Shown here: one piece after another, positions 45,054 to 53,774 of the stretch
How the letters are laid out: each line of letters opens with the position of its first letter
Numbering within the stretch: the stretch's first letter is position 1
NCBI RefSeq assembly: GCF_022811725.1
Contig: NZ_CP094527.1
Location: 2,418,001-2,482,000, forward strand
DNA length: 64,000 nt
DNA from: Mucilaginibacter sp. SMC90
GTDB lineage: Bacteria; Bacteroidota; Bacteroidia; Sphingobacteriales; Sphingobacteriaceae
Direction of reading: 5' to 3'
Notes under the pieces: model-generated
What the model saw: only the letters and a program-made list of their open reading frames with translations
Told to the model about the DNA's origin: nothing
Database searches by the model: none
Program-made: the position numbers and the translations under genes

Positions 45054-45485
45054 TTAATTTTCACTTGTAACCTTAACCCCGTATCGTATGGCATCTTCAA
45101 GTATCTCAATGTTTATATCTTTCAAGGTTTTGAATTTAATGCAATACCCGGTTACGCTGGCTTTACCTATTGTTTTTCCATACGTTTGGGATAAGTATGT
45201 TTTATCATCGATGCCAAGAACATAGATGGAAATTCCGGTGGTGTTTGCGCTCATGCCAATTTGATAAAACTCCCTTGTTGTTCCATCGGCATATTTTATA
45301 GTGTATAATCCATAGCCTATATTAGGATTGCTAACAATTTTATTTTCGCTGTTCCTGCCATCCAGGAACCATAATTTACACCCTGGTAGCACCCGAAGTA
45401 TAACATGGTGCAGCTCTTGCATATCGCGCCGTTTCTGTTCAGGCTGGCTGGAGATATATTCTTCGATTTGTTCCTGTACGTTCAT
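45054..45485 (-). CDS. DUF1801-domain protein
   Basis: The ATG at 45485 (MNVQEQIEEYISSQPEQK) yields 143 aa. The YdhG/DUF1801 pattern is visible: RRDMQELHHVILRVLPGCKLWF, then GYGLYTIKYADG and IKFKTLKDINIEILEDAIRYG. The fold resembles frataxin or iron-chaperone relatives, but no function is known for this branch. It is monocistronic. Confidence 0.8.
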   Translation of the reverse strand: MNVQEQIEEYISSQPEQKRRDMQELHHVILRVLPGCKLWFLDGRNSENKIVSNPNIGYGLYTIKYADGTTREFYQIGMSANTTGISIYVLGIDDKTYLSQTYGKTIGKASVTGYCIKFKTLKDINIEILEDAIRYGVKVTSEN

Positions 45486-45741
45486 ATAAAATATTGAGTT
45501 AGGTTTACTTAATTGTCTTTTTATTTCGCTTTGTTTTTTATGCACTGCAACCAAATTATCGTAGCAGAACGAACATAATGTTAACAGAAGTTTTACTTAA
45601 TATCATCATTATTTAATAAATAAAACCCGCTGTTTTTCCTCGTTAAAAAAGCGTACCTTCGCGCCGTTATTTTCATGGAGGTGTTAAGCATAGTTTTGCC
45701 TGTAATTCCTTCATCGACAATAAAAAAGAATTAAATATACA

Positions 45742-46185
45742 ATGAAAAAAATTGTCGACTACAGGAAACTCCTGAACGTAACTGAAAATGCTGAGCTAAC
45801 TGAACTACGTACTGTTTATAAAAGCATGATGAAAACCTGGCATCCCGACAGGTTTCAGGACGAAAGCAGGATAGAGGCCGAAGAGAAGAGCAAAACCATT
45901 ATTGAGGCTTATCATTTTTTGGTAAGCATAGCTCCGGAAACCCGTGCTCAAACTTTATCTGATTACACGGCTACCACTACGTTATCAAACATAGCCGACT
46001 TTGAGTACAAGCAACAGGTATTGAAAGTTACTTTTTTAGATGGTAACGTGTACGAATATTTTGATGTACCTAAAGCGGTTTACACTAAATTTATCAATGC
46101 AGACTCGCCGGGCAGGTTTGCCCGCAGGCATATTTTTACAGAATTTGTTTACCGAAGCGTAAATAAACTGGTTGCTTCGGCTTAA
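45742..46185 (+). CDS. J-domain and KTSC-domain fusion protein
   Basis: The 147-aa protein joins a truncated DnaJ J-domain (YRKLLNVTENAELTEL…KTWHPDRFQD with HPD at 34-36) to a KTSC domain (LKVTFLDGNVYEYFDVP, then SPGRFARRHI). The J-domain would stimulate a DnaK-type Hsp70. KTSC domains are linked to lysyl-tRNA synthetase tails and nucleic-acid binding, so it may recruit a chaperone to a nucleic-acid-linked target. It converges with the MocA-like gene. Confidence 0.88.
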   Translation: MKKIVDYRKLLNVTENAELTELRTVYKSMMKTWHPDRFQDESRIEAEEKSKTIIEAYHFLVSIAPETRAQTLSDYTATTTLSNIADFEYKQQVLKVTFLDGNVYEYFDVPKAVYTKFINADSPGRFARRHIFTEFVYRSVNKLVASA

Positions 46186-46191
46186 ATTCTG

Positions 46192-46782
46192 TTATCCAAC
46201 TTGGTTAAGCCGTTCTAAGTCTGCAGTGGTATCAATGTCAATGGCACCAAGCGGAAAAGGAAGTACAAAAACATCGTCGGGATGTGCTTCAATTATCTTT
46301 TTTGCTCCTTCAGGCCCTTTCAGGCTAAGCAGTTCGGGGAAATATTTTATATCAAATAAAGCAGGGGCACCCAAAACATCACGATAGCCGCAGGCAATAA
46401 TGCCGCAATCATTAGTTTCTTTTTTTTCTGTTAGTTGCGATATAAGGAAAGAATCAACAAATGGCTGGTCGCAAAGCATCAGTATAATTGAGGTGATATG
46501 TGGGGCAAGGTTTAGCATTTCTGTTAAACCTATTTTTATTGATGAGCCCATTCCTTCCATCCAATTGGGGTTATAGGTAACGTGAACAAGCTGATCGTCT
46601 ATGTTAGAACGGATCAGTTTTTCATTTGCCCCCAACACTACAGTAACCTTTTCGCAATGTAAACAGGTGAGTGCAGTTTGAATAGCCCGCTGTAAAAGGG
46701 TTTTACCCTGGTAAATAAGATTTTGTTTGGGCGAGCCAAAACGGCTCGATGCGCCCGCTGCCAGAATAATGATCCCTGTCAT
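46192..46782 (-). CDS. mocA: MocA-like nucleotidyltransferase
   Basis: MocA/MobA-type enzymes transfer CMP or GMP to molybdopterin. This 196-aa protein has the nucleotide-binding LAAGASSRFGSPKQNLIYQG and the metal site IILMLCDQPFVD. The GASSRFGSPK form is typical of cytidylyltransferase MocA rather than MobA. Its position at the edge of a molybdenum-cofactor cluster, divergent from moaA, supports a cofactor role. Other nucleotidyltransferase substrates are possible. Confidence 0.82.
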   Translation of the reverse strand: MTGIIILAAGASSRFGSPKQNLIYQGKTLLQRAIQTALTCLHCEKVTVVLGANEKLIRSNIDDQLVHVTYNPNWMEGMGSSIKIGLTEMLNLAPHITSIILMLCDQPFVDSFLISQLTEKKETNDCGIIACGYRDVLGAPALFDIKYFPELLSLKGPEGAKKIIEAHPDDVFVLPFPLGAIDIDTTADLERLNQVG

Positions 46783-47201
46783 TTTTTAACTGTTAACATT
46801 AGGTATTAGTGTAACCGCTTATAGCGTGTTATAAATTATAATTTGCGCAGCTTCCGGTCATCGGGTATTTATGTTGTTGGGCTCAGGGCTCCCTTTTTAA
46901 TAACTGCCTTATGGCGGATGCTTGCCTTAATACGGGATTGGGTAAATTAAAGTTTTAGTTATATCTGTTCATTTGTAACAAATTGATTTTTTGTATTTTA
47001 AGTCTTTATTGTGAACAAGGAAAGGTGCGTCGAATTTTCTTATTAGTTTAATTTGATAAAATTAGCCGTTATAAGCTGAACAAAAAATACAATTCACAAA
47101 CATCCCCACGCGTTGTAATGCTTACTTTTACGCTTGCCGTGCATTAACTTAAAGCTGCAATGGCTATAAATAATTAAATTCACCTGGTAAAAAGTTATAT
47201 T
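46783..47201. promoter_or_regulatory. long leader region upstream of moaA
   Basis: These 419 bases between divergent mocA-like and moaA contain no ORF I accept. A moderately GC-rich patch (about 46850-46935) could form short hairpins, but it does not match the molybdenum-cofactor riboswitch as I know it. A TATATTTTG-like string lies directly before the moaA start. Confidence 0.35.
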
Positions 47202-48191
47202 TTGCTAACAGATAATCACGGCCGGAAGATCAGCTATATGCGCCTTGCAGTGACAGATAAGTGCAACCTGCGTTGCTTTTACTGCATGCCGGAGGATGGC
47301 CTGAACTGGCTTTCGCGGGCCGAGCTCATGAGTTATGAAGAAATGCTGCATACTTGCCGCCTGCTGGTAAAAATGGGCGTCGAAAAGATTCGGATAACCG
47401 GGGGCGAACCCTTTGTGCGCAAAGATATTATGCCATTGCTTACAGGCATATCAAAGCTGGATGGCTTGAAAGAACTTAGCCTTACAACAAACGGAGTGCT
47501 AACAGCTCCTTATGTGCCAGAACTTAAGAGGATAGGTATAAGATCAGTAAATCTGAGCCTGGATACATTGGATGCCAACCGTTTTTTCACCATTACCCGT
47601 CGTGACGAATTTGCCAATGTAATGGCTGCTCTGGATGCTATGCTGAGCCATGATATAGAGGTAAAAATCAATGCCGTAGTGATGGACGGCAAAAATATCC
47701 AGGATATTATCCCGCTCGTTGAGCTGTCGCGGGAATTACCGGTAAGCGTAAGGTTTATTGAAGAAATGCCCTTTAACGGGGATGGGCATGTGTACGATGG
47801 CCTGCATTGGGATTACCTTCGTATTTTAGATGAGATAAAAAGTAAATATCCGCAAATAAAAAAGCTGGATGACCCTGCATATTCTACTTCTTACAATTAT
47901 CAAATTCCCGGGCATAAGGGCTCTATTGGTATAATAGCCGCTTACTCGCGCACATTTTGCGGTACCTGTAATCGTATCAGGATAACACCGCAGGGTGAGT
48001 TGAAAACCTGTTTGTATGATGATGGTGTGCTTAACTTAAAAGATTTGATACGCAGCGGCGCTTCTGATGAGGTACTACAGCATGCCTTGTTAACTGCTTT
48101 TAATCACCGGCCGGCAGACGGTTGGGAAGCCGAACGCATGCGAGTGGCACGGACCGGCATTCATGAATCAATGGCCACTATTGGCGGATAG
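47202..48191 (+). CDS. moaA: GTP 3',8-cyclase
   Basis: MoaA is the radical-SAM enzyme that starts molybdopterin synthesis from GTP. The best start is the TTG at 47202 because it gives the family N-terminus MLTDNHGRKISYMRLAVTDK. The first ATG would remove 12 residues. The SAM cluster cysteines are Cys21, Cys25 and Cys28 (CNLRCFYC). The second cluster has Cys253, Cys256 and Cys270. The C-terminal Gly-Gly (ATIGG) is present. It leads an operon with moeA 17 bases downstream. Confidence 0.97.
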   Translation: MLTDNHGRKISYMRLAVTDKCNLRCFYCMPEDGLNWLSRAELMSYEEMLHTCRLLVKMGVEKIRITGGEPFVRKDIMPLLTGISKLDGLKELSLTTNGVLTAPYVPELKRIGIRSVNLSLDTLDANRFFTITRRDEFANVMAALDAMLSHDIEVKINAVVMDGKNIQDIIPLVELSRELPVSVRFIEEMPFNGDGHVYDGLHWDYLRILDEIKSKYPQIKKLDDPAYSTSYNYQIPGHKGSIGIIAAYSRTFCGTCNRIRITPQGELKTCLYDDGVLNLKDLIRSGASDEVLQHALLTAFNHRPADGWEAERMRVARTGIHESMATIGG

Positions 48192-48208
48192 TTTAAACAT
48201 CAGGAAAA

Positions 48209-49402
48209 ATGACAACCGTTGAAGAAGCAGAAAAACTGGTACTGGCACAAACACGTGACTATGGTACTCAAAGTCTCCCCTTTGAACAGGCTTTAGGCTA
48301 TGTGTTGGCCGAAGACCTGAAAGCCGACCGTGACCTGCCTCCGTTTAATCGGGTAACGATGGACGGTATAGCCATAAAATATGCGGCCGTTGAAAATGAT
48401 ATTCGTTCTTTTCGGATCAAAGCTACCCAGGCAGCAGGTGATGAGCCTGTTGAAATAGATGAAACAGACGAATGTATTGAGATCATGACGGGCGCTGTAT
48501 TGCCAGCCTCAGTTGATACCGTGGTGCGTTATGAAGATGTTGCTATAAATGCAGGGCTGGCAAGCCTATTAACCTCCGAAATAAAAAAAGGACAAAACCT
48601 GCATTTGCGGGGTGTTGATAAAAAGCAGAATGAAGTTATAGCAACATCCGGGCAGCTTGTAGGGCCGGCTATTATCAGTGTGGCGGCATCGGTTGGTAAA
48701 ACCCATTTGCTGGTAAAAAAAATGCCACGGGTGGTAATAGTTTCGTCTGGAGACGAACTGGTTGATGTACATGAAATGCCGTTGCCCTACCAAATCCGCA
48801 AGTCAAACAGTTATACAGTAAAAGCAGTTTTGAAACTCCATCATATTGATGCTGATATTTTACACATTCCGGATGAGCCCGTTATTACAAGAGAGCAAAT
48901 CAACCACTGCTTGCAAAATTATGATGTGCTTTTACTGAGCGGCGGTATTTCGATGGGAAAGTTTGACTATATCCCCAAAGCGCTGGAAGAATTACGTGTA
49001 GAAAAACTGTTTCATAAAGTAGCTCAGCGCCCAGGCAAGCCTTTTTGGTTTGGCAGGCATGGCAATGGTGCTTTGGTGTTTGCCTTTCCGGGTAACCCGG
49101 TAGCAACATTCATGTGCCTGCACCGTTATTTTTTAACCTGGCTTAATACCACACTTGGCCTACCTGCAAAAGCGGCCACATACGCCGTATTGGGGAAAGA
49201 TTTTACATTTCAGCCCGCATTGCAATATTATTTGCAGGTAAAGCTGCAAAGTAATGAGCAAGGGCAATTAATAGCTATGCCTGTTGAAGGAAATGGTTCG
49301 GGCGATTTTGCTAACTTAGCAGATACCGAAGCTTTCTTAGAACTCCCGCTTGAAAAAAATAATTTTAAAGCAGGAGAGGTGTTTAAGGTTTGGAAGTTTT
49401 AG
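48209..49402 (+). CDS. moeA: molybdopterin molybdotransferase
   Basis: MoeA inserts molybdate into adenylated molybdopterin. The 397-aa protein shows FNRVTMDGIAIKY near the N-terminus, NSYTVKAVLKLHHID with SGGISMGKFDYIPKAL in the MPT-binding domain, and QRPGKPFWFGRHG. Ends and length are typical. The separate adenylyltransferase MogA is not in this cluster. A 158-base repeat-containing gap separates it from moaC. Confidence 0.95.
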   Translation: MTTVEEAEKLVLAQTRDYGTQSLPFEQALGYVLAEDLKADRDLPPFNRVTMDGIAIKYAAVENDIRSFRIKATQAAGDEPVEIDETDECIEIMTGAVLPASVDTVVRYEDVAINAGLASLLTSEIKKGQNLHLRGVDKKQNEVIATSGQLVGPAIISVAASVGKTHLLVKKMPRVVIVSSGDELVDVHEMPLPYQIRKSNSYTVKAVLKLHHIDADILHIPDEPVITREQINHCLQNYDVLLLSGGISMGKFDYIPKALEELRVEKLFHKVAQRPGKPFWFGRHGNGALVFAFPGNPVATFMCLHRYFLTWLNTTLGLPAKAATYAVLGKDFTFQPALQYYLQVKLQSNEQGQLIAMPVEGNGSGDFANLADTEAFLELPLEKNNFKAGEVFKVWKF

Positions 49403-49560
49403 TTTTTTGGGATTACACCGATTTTTTTGTTTGATTACACCGATTTTTTGATTTAAGAGGATCAATCAGCGGGAAAGTTGATATAATCAAGTAAACAAAT
49501 TATCGTAAATCACGGGATCGGTGAAATCACAATAAAAATCAGTGTAATCACAGTAAAAAA
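49403..49560. repeat. GATTACACCGATT extragenic repeat between moeA and moaC
   Basis: GATTACACCGATTTTTT occurs twice (about 49411 and 49433). An inverted counterpart AAAAATCAGTGTAATC lies at about 49535-49550, making a large imperfect hairpin with one mismatch in the arms. A diverged TTGATTACGTTGATTTCGC copy lies at 14931-14950. Confidence 0.65.
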
Positions 49561-50031
49561 ATGTTAACCCACATAAACAAACAAGGCGACCCGAATATGG
49601 TTGATGTAACTGAAAAGCAGGTTACACATCGTACCGCTACTGCACGTAGTGTGGTTGCCTTGCCTGCCGAAGTGTTTGAACTTTTGGCAGGGAATGAATT
49701 GCAGAGTAAAAAAGGCCCGGTTTTTCAAACAGCGATTATTGCCGGAATCATGGCAGCCAAAAAAACCGGCGACCTGATTCCGCTTTGCCATCCGCTGGGT
49801 TTGGATAACTGCAATGTTTCCATCCGCATAAATGAACAGCAGGAGGTAGAGGTTGATTGTACCGCAAGCATTACTGCAAAAACTGGTGTGGAGATGGAAG
49901 CATTGGTAGGAGCTTCGATAGCGGCACTTACCATTTATGATATGTGCAAGGCCATGAGCCATGATATAGTGATAAAAGAAACCAAACTGATCTCAAAAAC
50001 AGGAGGTAAACGTGACTTTAAAAGATCATAA
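49561..50031 (+). CDS. moaC: cyclic pyranopterin monophosphate synthase
   Basis: MoaC completes the GTP rearrangement to cPMP with MoaA. The 156-aa protein has KKTGDLIPLCHPLGLDNCNV, KTGVEMEALVGAS and DMCKAMSHDIVIKETKLISK, which covers the conserved active-site Lys and Asp. The ATG at 49561 fits the family N-terminus (DPNMVDVTEKQVTHRTA). The next gene overlaps its last 20 bases. Confidence 0.96.
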   Translation: MLTHINKQGDPNMVDVTEKQVTHRTATARSVVALPAEVFELLAGNELQSKKGPVFQTAIIAGIMAAKKTGDLIPLCHPLGLDNCNVSIRINEQQEVEVDCTASITAKTGVEMEALVGASIAALTIYDMCKAMSHDIVIKETKLISKTGGKRDFKRS

Positions 50032-51205
50032 GCAGCCATCAGGCACGCATAAAAAACACGCTAAACTGGCAAGGCCTTCAACGGGCAATTTTGGTCGCAA
50101 TGAATTGGCTATTCTGGGCGGGCCCTGTACCGTGATCAAATTATTAGCCGATGATGTGATCAGGGTACTTTCGCCGGTTTATAAATGTGCTTATGTGGAT
50201 ATGTCGCATAACGACGATATCACTTTATTGCCAGGCAGGCTGGTGAGCGGTGCAGCGCTTGAATACACCGACCAGGTAAACTACCAGCAGTTTAACTATC
50301 AAAATCCGGTATATCCCTACCAGCTTAAACAACAATTTTCATCTGCCGATCTAATACTGGTTAACGGCAATCACCAGCAGGCCCAAGCCCAGGTGGTGAT
50401 CATCGACATTAATAAAAAGGCATCCCTGCAAAAAAGGACAGGTCAGCTTAATAATGTTCAGCTTTTTCTGTTGGCCGATAATGCAAGTGAGATTCCCGAT
50501 TTTATACAGGAAGCAATCCCTCACTGGCAGCAAATTCCCATTTTAAAGATTGATGAACGCGAAAAGATCGTCGCTTTTTTTGAGGCTGCCTTAAAGCAAG
50601 CCAAACCTGTTTTAAACGGATTGGTGTTGGCAGGCGGTAAAAGCACGCGAATGGGTTTTGACAAGGGAGCAGCCAACTGGCATGGCAAGCAACAGCGTTA
50701 TTACATGGCCGATCTGCTCAAAGACTTTTGCCGGGAGGTTTATATCTCCGGTCGGCCCGGCCAGCAGCAGGAAATTGACCCGGCTTACCCTGTTATCGAA
50801 GATACCTTTACCGGTTTAGGCCCTTACGGTGCTATTCTTTCCGCTTTTCGCGAGCAGCCGGATGCCGCATGGCTGGTAATTGCCTGCGATTTGCCTTTGA
50901 TGGATGAAAGCACACTTCGTAATTTAGTGGCATGGCGTAACAGCTCATCGGTGGCTACCGCATATCATAGCCCGGTAACTGATTTTCCGGAGCCTTTGAT
51001 AGCTATATGGGAACCTAAGAGTTATCCTGTACTGTTGTCATTTTTGGCACAAGGTTATTCATGCCCCCGCAAAGTTTTGATCAATAGTGATATTACGCTG
51101 TTGAACGCTCCTCAGCAGGAAGCCCTGACTAATGTGAACACGCCCGAAGAATTGGAAAAAGTAAAATCAATGATCCACCATAAAATAGTTGCTGCTGATG
51201 AATGA
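50012..51205 (+). CDS. mobA: molybdenum cofactor guanylyltransferase with degenerate MobB-like N-domain
   Basis: Residues about 200-397 are MobA: LNGLVLAGGKSTRMGFDK (Mo-cofactor guanylyl transfer from GTP) and VIACDLPLMDES with the metal Asp293. Residues 1-195 look like MobB, a GTPase companion, but the P-loop position reads GRNELAILGGPCTVIKLL without GxxGxGK[TS], so nucleotide binding is doubtful. The GTG start at 50012 lies five bases after AGGAGGT, a rare strong Shine-Dalgarno for this phylum. That string also encodes the moaC end, so the ribosome-binding role is uncertain. Confidence 0.85.
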   Translation: MTLKDHKQPSGTHKKHAKLARPSTGNFGRNELAILGGPCTVIKLLADDVIRVLSPVYKCAYVDMSHNDDITLLPGRLVSGAALEYTDQVNYQQFNYQNPVYPYQLKQQFSSADLILVNGNHQQAQAQVVIIDINKKASLQKRTGQLNNVQLFLLADNASEIPDFIQEAIPHWQQIPILKIDEREKIVAFFEAALKQAKPVLNGLVLAGGKSTRMGFDKGAANWHGKQQRYYMADLLKDFCREVYISGRPGQQQEIDPAYPVIEDTFTGLGPYGAILSAFREQPDAAWLVIACDLPLMDESTLRNLVAWRNSSSVATAYHSPVTDFPEPLIAIWEPKSYPVLLSFLAQGYSCPRKVLINSDITLLNAPQQEALTNVNTPEELEKVKSMIHHKIVAADE

Positions 51206-52256
51206 GGATTTACAAAGATACAACTGCCAGATAGCACTGCCCGGTTTTGGTGAAGAAGCTCAGCAGTTGCTGCAACAAGCCCGCGTACTGGTGGTTGGGG
51301 CAGGCGGATTAGGCTGCCCTGCCGCACAATACCTTACCTCATCGGGTATAGGCATTTTAGGTATTGCCGATTTTGATCAGGTATCAATAAGTAATTTGCA
51401 CCGTCAGGTATTGTATACTCCCGCCGATGAGGGAAAAAATAAAGCCGAAGTGGCCTGCGCACGTTTACAGGCTCAAAACCCTGGCATTAAGCTTACTCCC
51501 CATATCGCTAAGATAACTTCTGACAATGTAATGGATGTTATTGGCAGCTACGATATTGTATTGGATGGTACAGATAATTTTGAAACCCGTTACCTGCTCA
51601 ATGACGCCTGCGTTTTAGCAGGCAAGCCGCTTGTTTATGGTGCTATTTATCAGTTTGAGGGACAGGTTGCTGTTTGGAATGTGAACAACGGTAAGGGAGC
51701 TAATTCGCCTAATTACCGCGACCTATTTCCTGAAGTAGATGCAACGCAGATCCCTAATTGTACCGAAGGCGGGGTAATCCCCACCCTTGCGGGTATCATC
51801 GGCTGTATGCAGGCTAATGAAGTAATTAAATATGTTACTAAAACAGGCGAATTGCTGGCAGGCAGGGTGTTGATTTTTGATGCGCAAAGTATGCAAAGCC
51901 GCATCTTTAAAATTGGATCGGTTACTAAAACGCATATTCGCCGGTTAAAAGCAACTATTACTATCCCTACCATCAATGCCATTGAGTTAAAAAAGCGCAT
52001 CCTTATTGATGATACTGTCGAACTTATTGATGTGCGTACGCTGCAGGAGCGTGAAGCTTATGACATTGGCGGTACCCATATTCCGTTGGACGAAGTAGAA
52101 GAGTACCTGGCTTACTTCACAAGCCCCAACACCAAAGTACTTTACTGTTCATCAGGTAAGCGAAGTGACGAAGCCGTAAAACTGATCCTTAAAATGATCC
52201 CCCATGCAGATGTTTTTTCATTGGAAGGTGGGTTAGCAGAGTATAAGGTTGATTAG
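51198..52256 (+). CDS. moeB: ThiF/MoeB-family adenylyltransferase fused to rhodanese
   Basis: This enzyme would adenylate the MoaD C-terminus and help form its thiocarboxylate. The ATG at 51198 (MNEDLQRYNCQIALPGFG) overlaps mobA by eight bases. The N-domain has VVGAGGLGCPAAQYL and DGTDNFETRYLLNDAC, with Cys188 in IPNCTEGGVIP. The usual zinc CxxC pairs of MoeB are not visible. From about residue 270 a rhodanese domain ends in YCSSGKRSDEA with persulfide Cys317. Together this resembles the eukaryotic Mocs3/Uba4 arrangement. ThiF in thiamine synthesis is a weaker alternative. Confidence 0.9.
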   Translation: MNEDLQRYNCQIALPGFGEEAQQLLQQARVLVVGAGGLGCPAAQYLTSSGIGILGIADFDQVSISNLHRQVLYTPADEGKNKAEVACARLQAQNPGIKLTPHIAKITSDNVMDVIGSYDIVLDGTDNFETRYLLNDACVLAGKPLVYGAIYQFEGQVAVWNVNNGKGANSPNYRDLFPEVDATQIPNCTEGGVIPTLAGIIGCMQANEVIKYVTKTGELLAGRVLIFDAQSMQSRIFKIGSVTKTHIRRLKATITIPTINAIELKKRILIDDTVELIDVRTLQEREAYDIGGTHIPLDEVEEYLAYFTSPNTKVLYCSSGKRSDEAVKLILKMIPHADVFSLEGGLAEYKVD

Positions 52257-52261
52257 ATGAT

Positions 52262-52370
52262 TTGATTTCGGAGTTCGGATGTTCGATTTCGGAATTAGAA
52301 GTTGAGATTTTTAAATTATAAATGTAAAATCAAAAAATCCGAAATCGAAAATCCCAAATCCAAAATCCTA
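52262..52370. repeat. GATTTCGGAATT-type repeat between convergent moeB and moaE
   Basis: GATTTCGGAGTTCGGATG and GATTTCGGAATT are answered by AATCCGAAATCGAAAATCCC and CCAAATCCAAAATCC. The arrangement is a long weak hairpin that could terminate both converging units. Confidence 0.6.
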
Positions 52371-52787
52371 AGGATGTGCTGCCACCCAAACATCGCCATC
52401 TTCAAAGCTTTCTTTTTTCCAGATGGGAACGGTTTGTTTAAGCGTATCGATAATATACCGACAGGCATCAAAGGCCGCATCCCGGTGGGCGGCAGATACG
52501 GCGATAACAACAGGTACCTCACCAACATCCAATAAGCCTATACGGTGATGGATCAGTATTTTTTGTACTGGCCAGCGTTCAAAGGCTTGCGCAGCAATTT
52601 TATTCATTTCGCTGATGGCCATGGGCTCATAAGCTTCAAAATCGAGCCTTAAAACTTTTTTGCCCTTAGTGGCATTGCGCACAGTACCGATAAATACATC
52701 TATCCCCCCGGATTCGGGCGACATGATCCACTCAATACATGATTGGATATTCAATGTTTGGGCTGATAACAGGATCTGTGTGTTCAT
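52368..52787 (-). CDS. moaE: molybdopterin synthase catalytic subunit
   Basis: MoaE transfers sulfur from MoaD-thiocarboxylate to cPMP. The 139-aa protein has FIGTVRNATKGKKVLRLDFE, HRIGLLDVGEVPVVIAVSAA with HRDAAFDACRYIID, and WKKESFEDGDVWV containing the catalytic lysines. It lies in a unit moaD-GNAT-moaE on the minus strand, with seven bases to the upstream GNAT gene. Confidence 0.95.
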   Translation of the reverse strand: MNTQILLSAQTLNIQSCIEWIMSPESGGIDVFIGTVRNATKGKKVLRLDFEAYEPMAISEMNKIAAQAFERWPVQKILIHHRIGLLDVGEVPVVIAVSAAHRDAAFDACRYIIDTLKQTVPIWKKESFEDGDVWVAAHP

Positions 52788-52794
52788 AGCAATG

Positions 52795-53223
52795 TTAATC
52801 CAATAATGATTTCATAAGGTATTTTGGCGACTCGGAATAGCCCTGCCTGTAATAAAAACGATGTGCATCAGCCCGGCGCGTGTGGCAATGTACTTCTATC
52901 CGGTCTGCATTGCGCTCTTTGCCAAGTTCGGTAATATAATCCTCCAGGGCTTTACCTACACCTTTACCACGCGTATTTTCATCAACAGAAAAACAGCTGA
53001 TGCGGATGAAGTCACCTTTAACTACCAGTTGCGTTAAATAATCAATGGCAATAAACCCTGCAACTTCGCCATCATCTTCATAAACCAAAACCTGCGATGA
53101 GGATTGCCCCAACATCTTCTCGAGGTTTCCCGTTAAAAAATCTTCGGTGCCAGGATAGCCTAATTGTGCCAATAGGTTTGATATCGCTGTATGATCGGCA
53201 ATTGTAGCACTTCTGATAGCCAT
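52795..53223 (-). CDS. GNAT-family N-acetyltransferase
   Basis: This 142-aa acetyltransferase shows the acetyl-CoA motif DENTRGKGVGKALEDYI and RRADAHRFYYRQGYSESPKY at the C-terminus. It resembles aminoglycoside or ribosomal-protein type GNATs. Its substrate is unknown. It is embedded between moaD and moaE, which is not a usual place. It may be a passenger or could modify a cofactor-related protein. Confidence 0.85.
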   Translation of the reverse strand: MAIRSATIADHTAISNLLAQLGYPGTEDFLTGNLEKMLGQSSSQVLVYEDDGEVAGFIAIDYLTQLVVKGDFIRISCFSVDENTRGKGVGKALEDYITELGKERNADRIEVHCHTRRADAHRFYYRQGYSESPKYLMKSLLD

Positions 53224-53333
53224 TGTTTTATTAGGTTGAGGGCTTTTTGATTTTCAAAATCATGGATTTTTAGGCGCTTGGCAACTACAGCAAACTGGCC
53301 ACTAATAACCGCAAATTGATTTACTACCACTGA

Positions 53334-53576
53334 TTACCCTCCGCTTACCGGCGGAATGATCGCTATTTCATCGCGTTCGTGAATAGTATCGCCGGGCAGG
53401 GCGTATTCGTTGTTAACAGCAAGCATATATGATGAAAGTTGCTTTAAACGCGGGTATTGCTGCTCAAGCAAGTATTTTAAATTGGAGATAGTAGCATCGT
53501 TGGTCATTTCCAGGCTAACTTCGCTGCTTCCAAATATTTCCTTCGCCACTCCAAAAGCCAGTATATTGATCTTCAT
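53334..53576 (-). CDS. moaD: molybdopterin synthase sulfur carrier subunit
   Basis: MoaD is a ubiquitin-fold protein that carries sulfur as a thiocarboxylate on its C-terminal Gly. At 80 aa it ends IAIIPPVSGG, the required Gly-Gly tail, and starts MKINILAFGVAKEIFGS. It is first in the minus-strand moaD-GNAT-moaE unit. The gap to the GNAT gene (110 bases) holds nothing I recognise. Confidence 0.95.
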   Translation of the reverse strand: MKINILAFGVAKEIFGSSEVSLEMTNDATISNLKYLLEQQYPRLKQLSSYMLAVNNEYALPGDTIHERDEIAIIPPVSGG

Positions 53577-53774
53577 ATTTCAAAATTATTCAAATTAGCT
53601 TACAAAACGAGCAAAGGATTAAATTTAACAAATCGGAAACTTAGCAAGTTCAAGTTCTTCCGCAAGTTCAAGCGTAGACGCTTAAATTTGCATAGGTTTA
53701 TGATAGTAATGTAAACTATAGTCGGCTTTGGGAACTCGCATAAACAAACCCATGCCATAATTGTATATTTGAGT

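Noticed and set aside
46783..47201. Possible molybdenum-cofactor riboswitch before moaA
   Set aside because: The leader is long and partly GC-rich, but I cannot match the conserved core or helices of the Moco motif, which is mainly known outside Bacteroidota.
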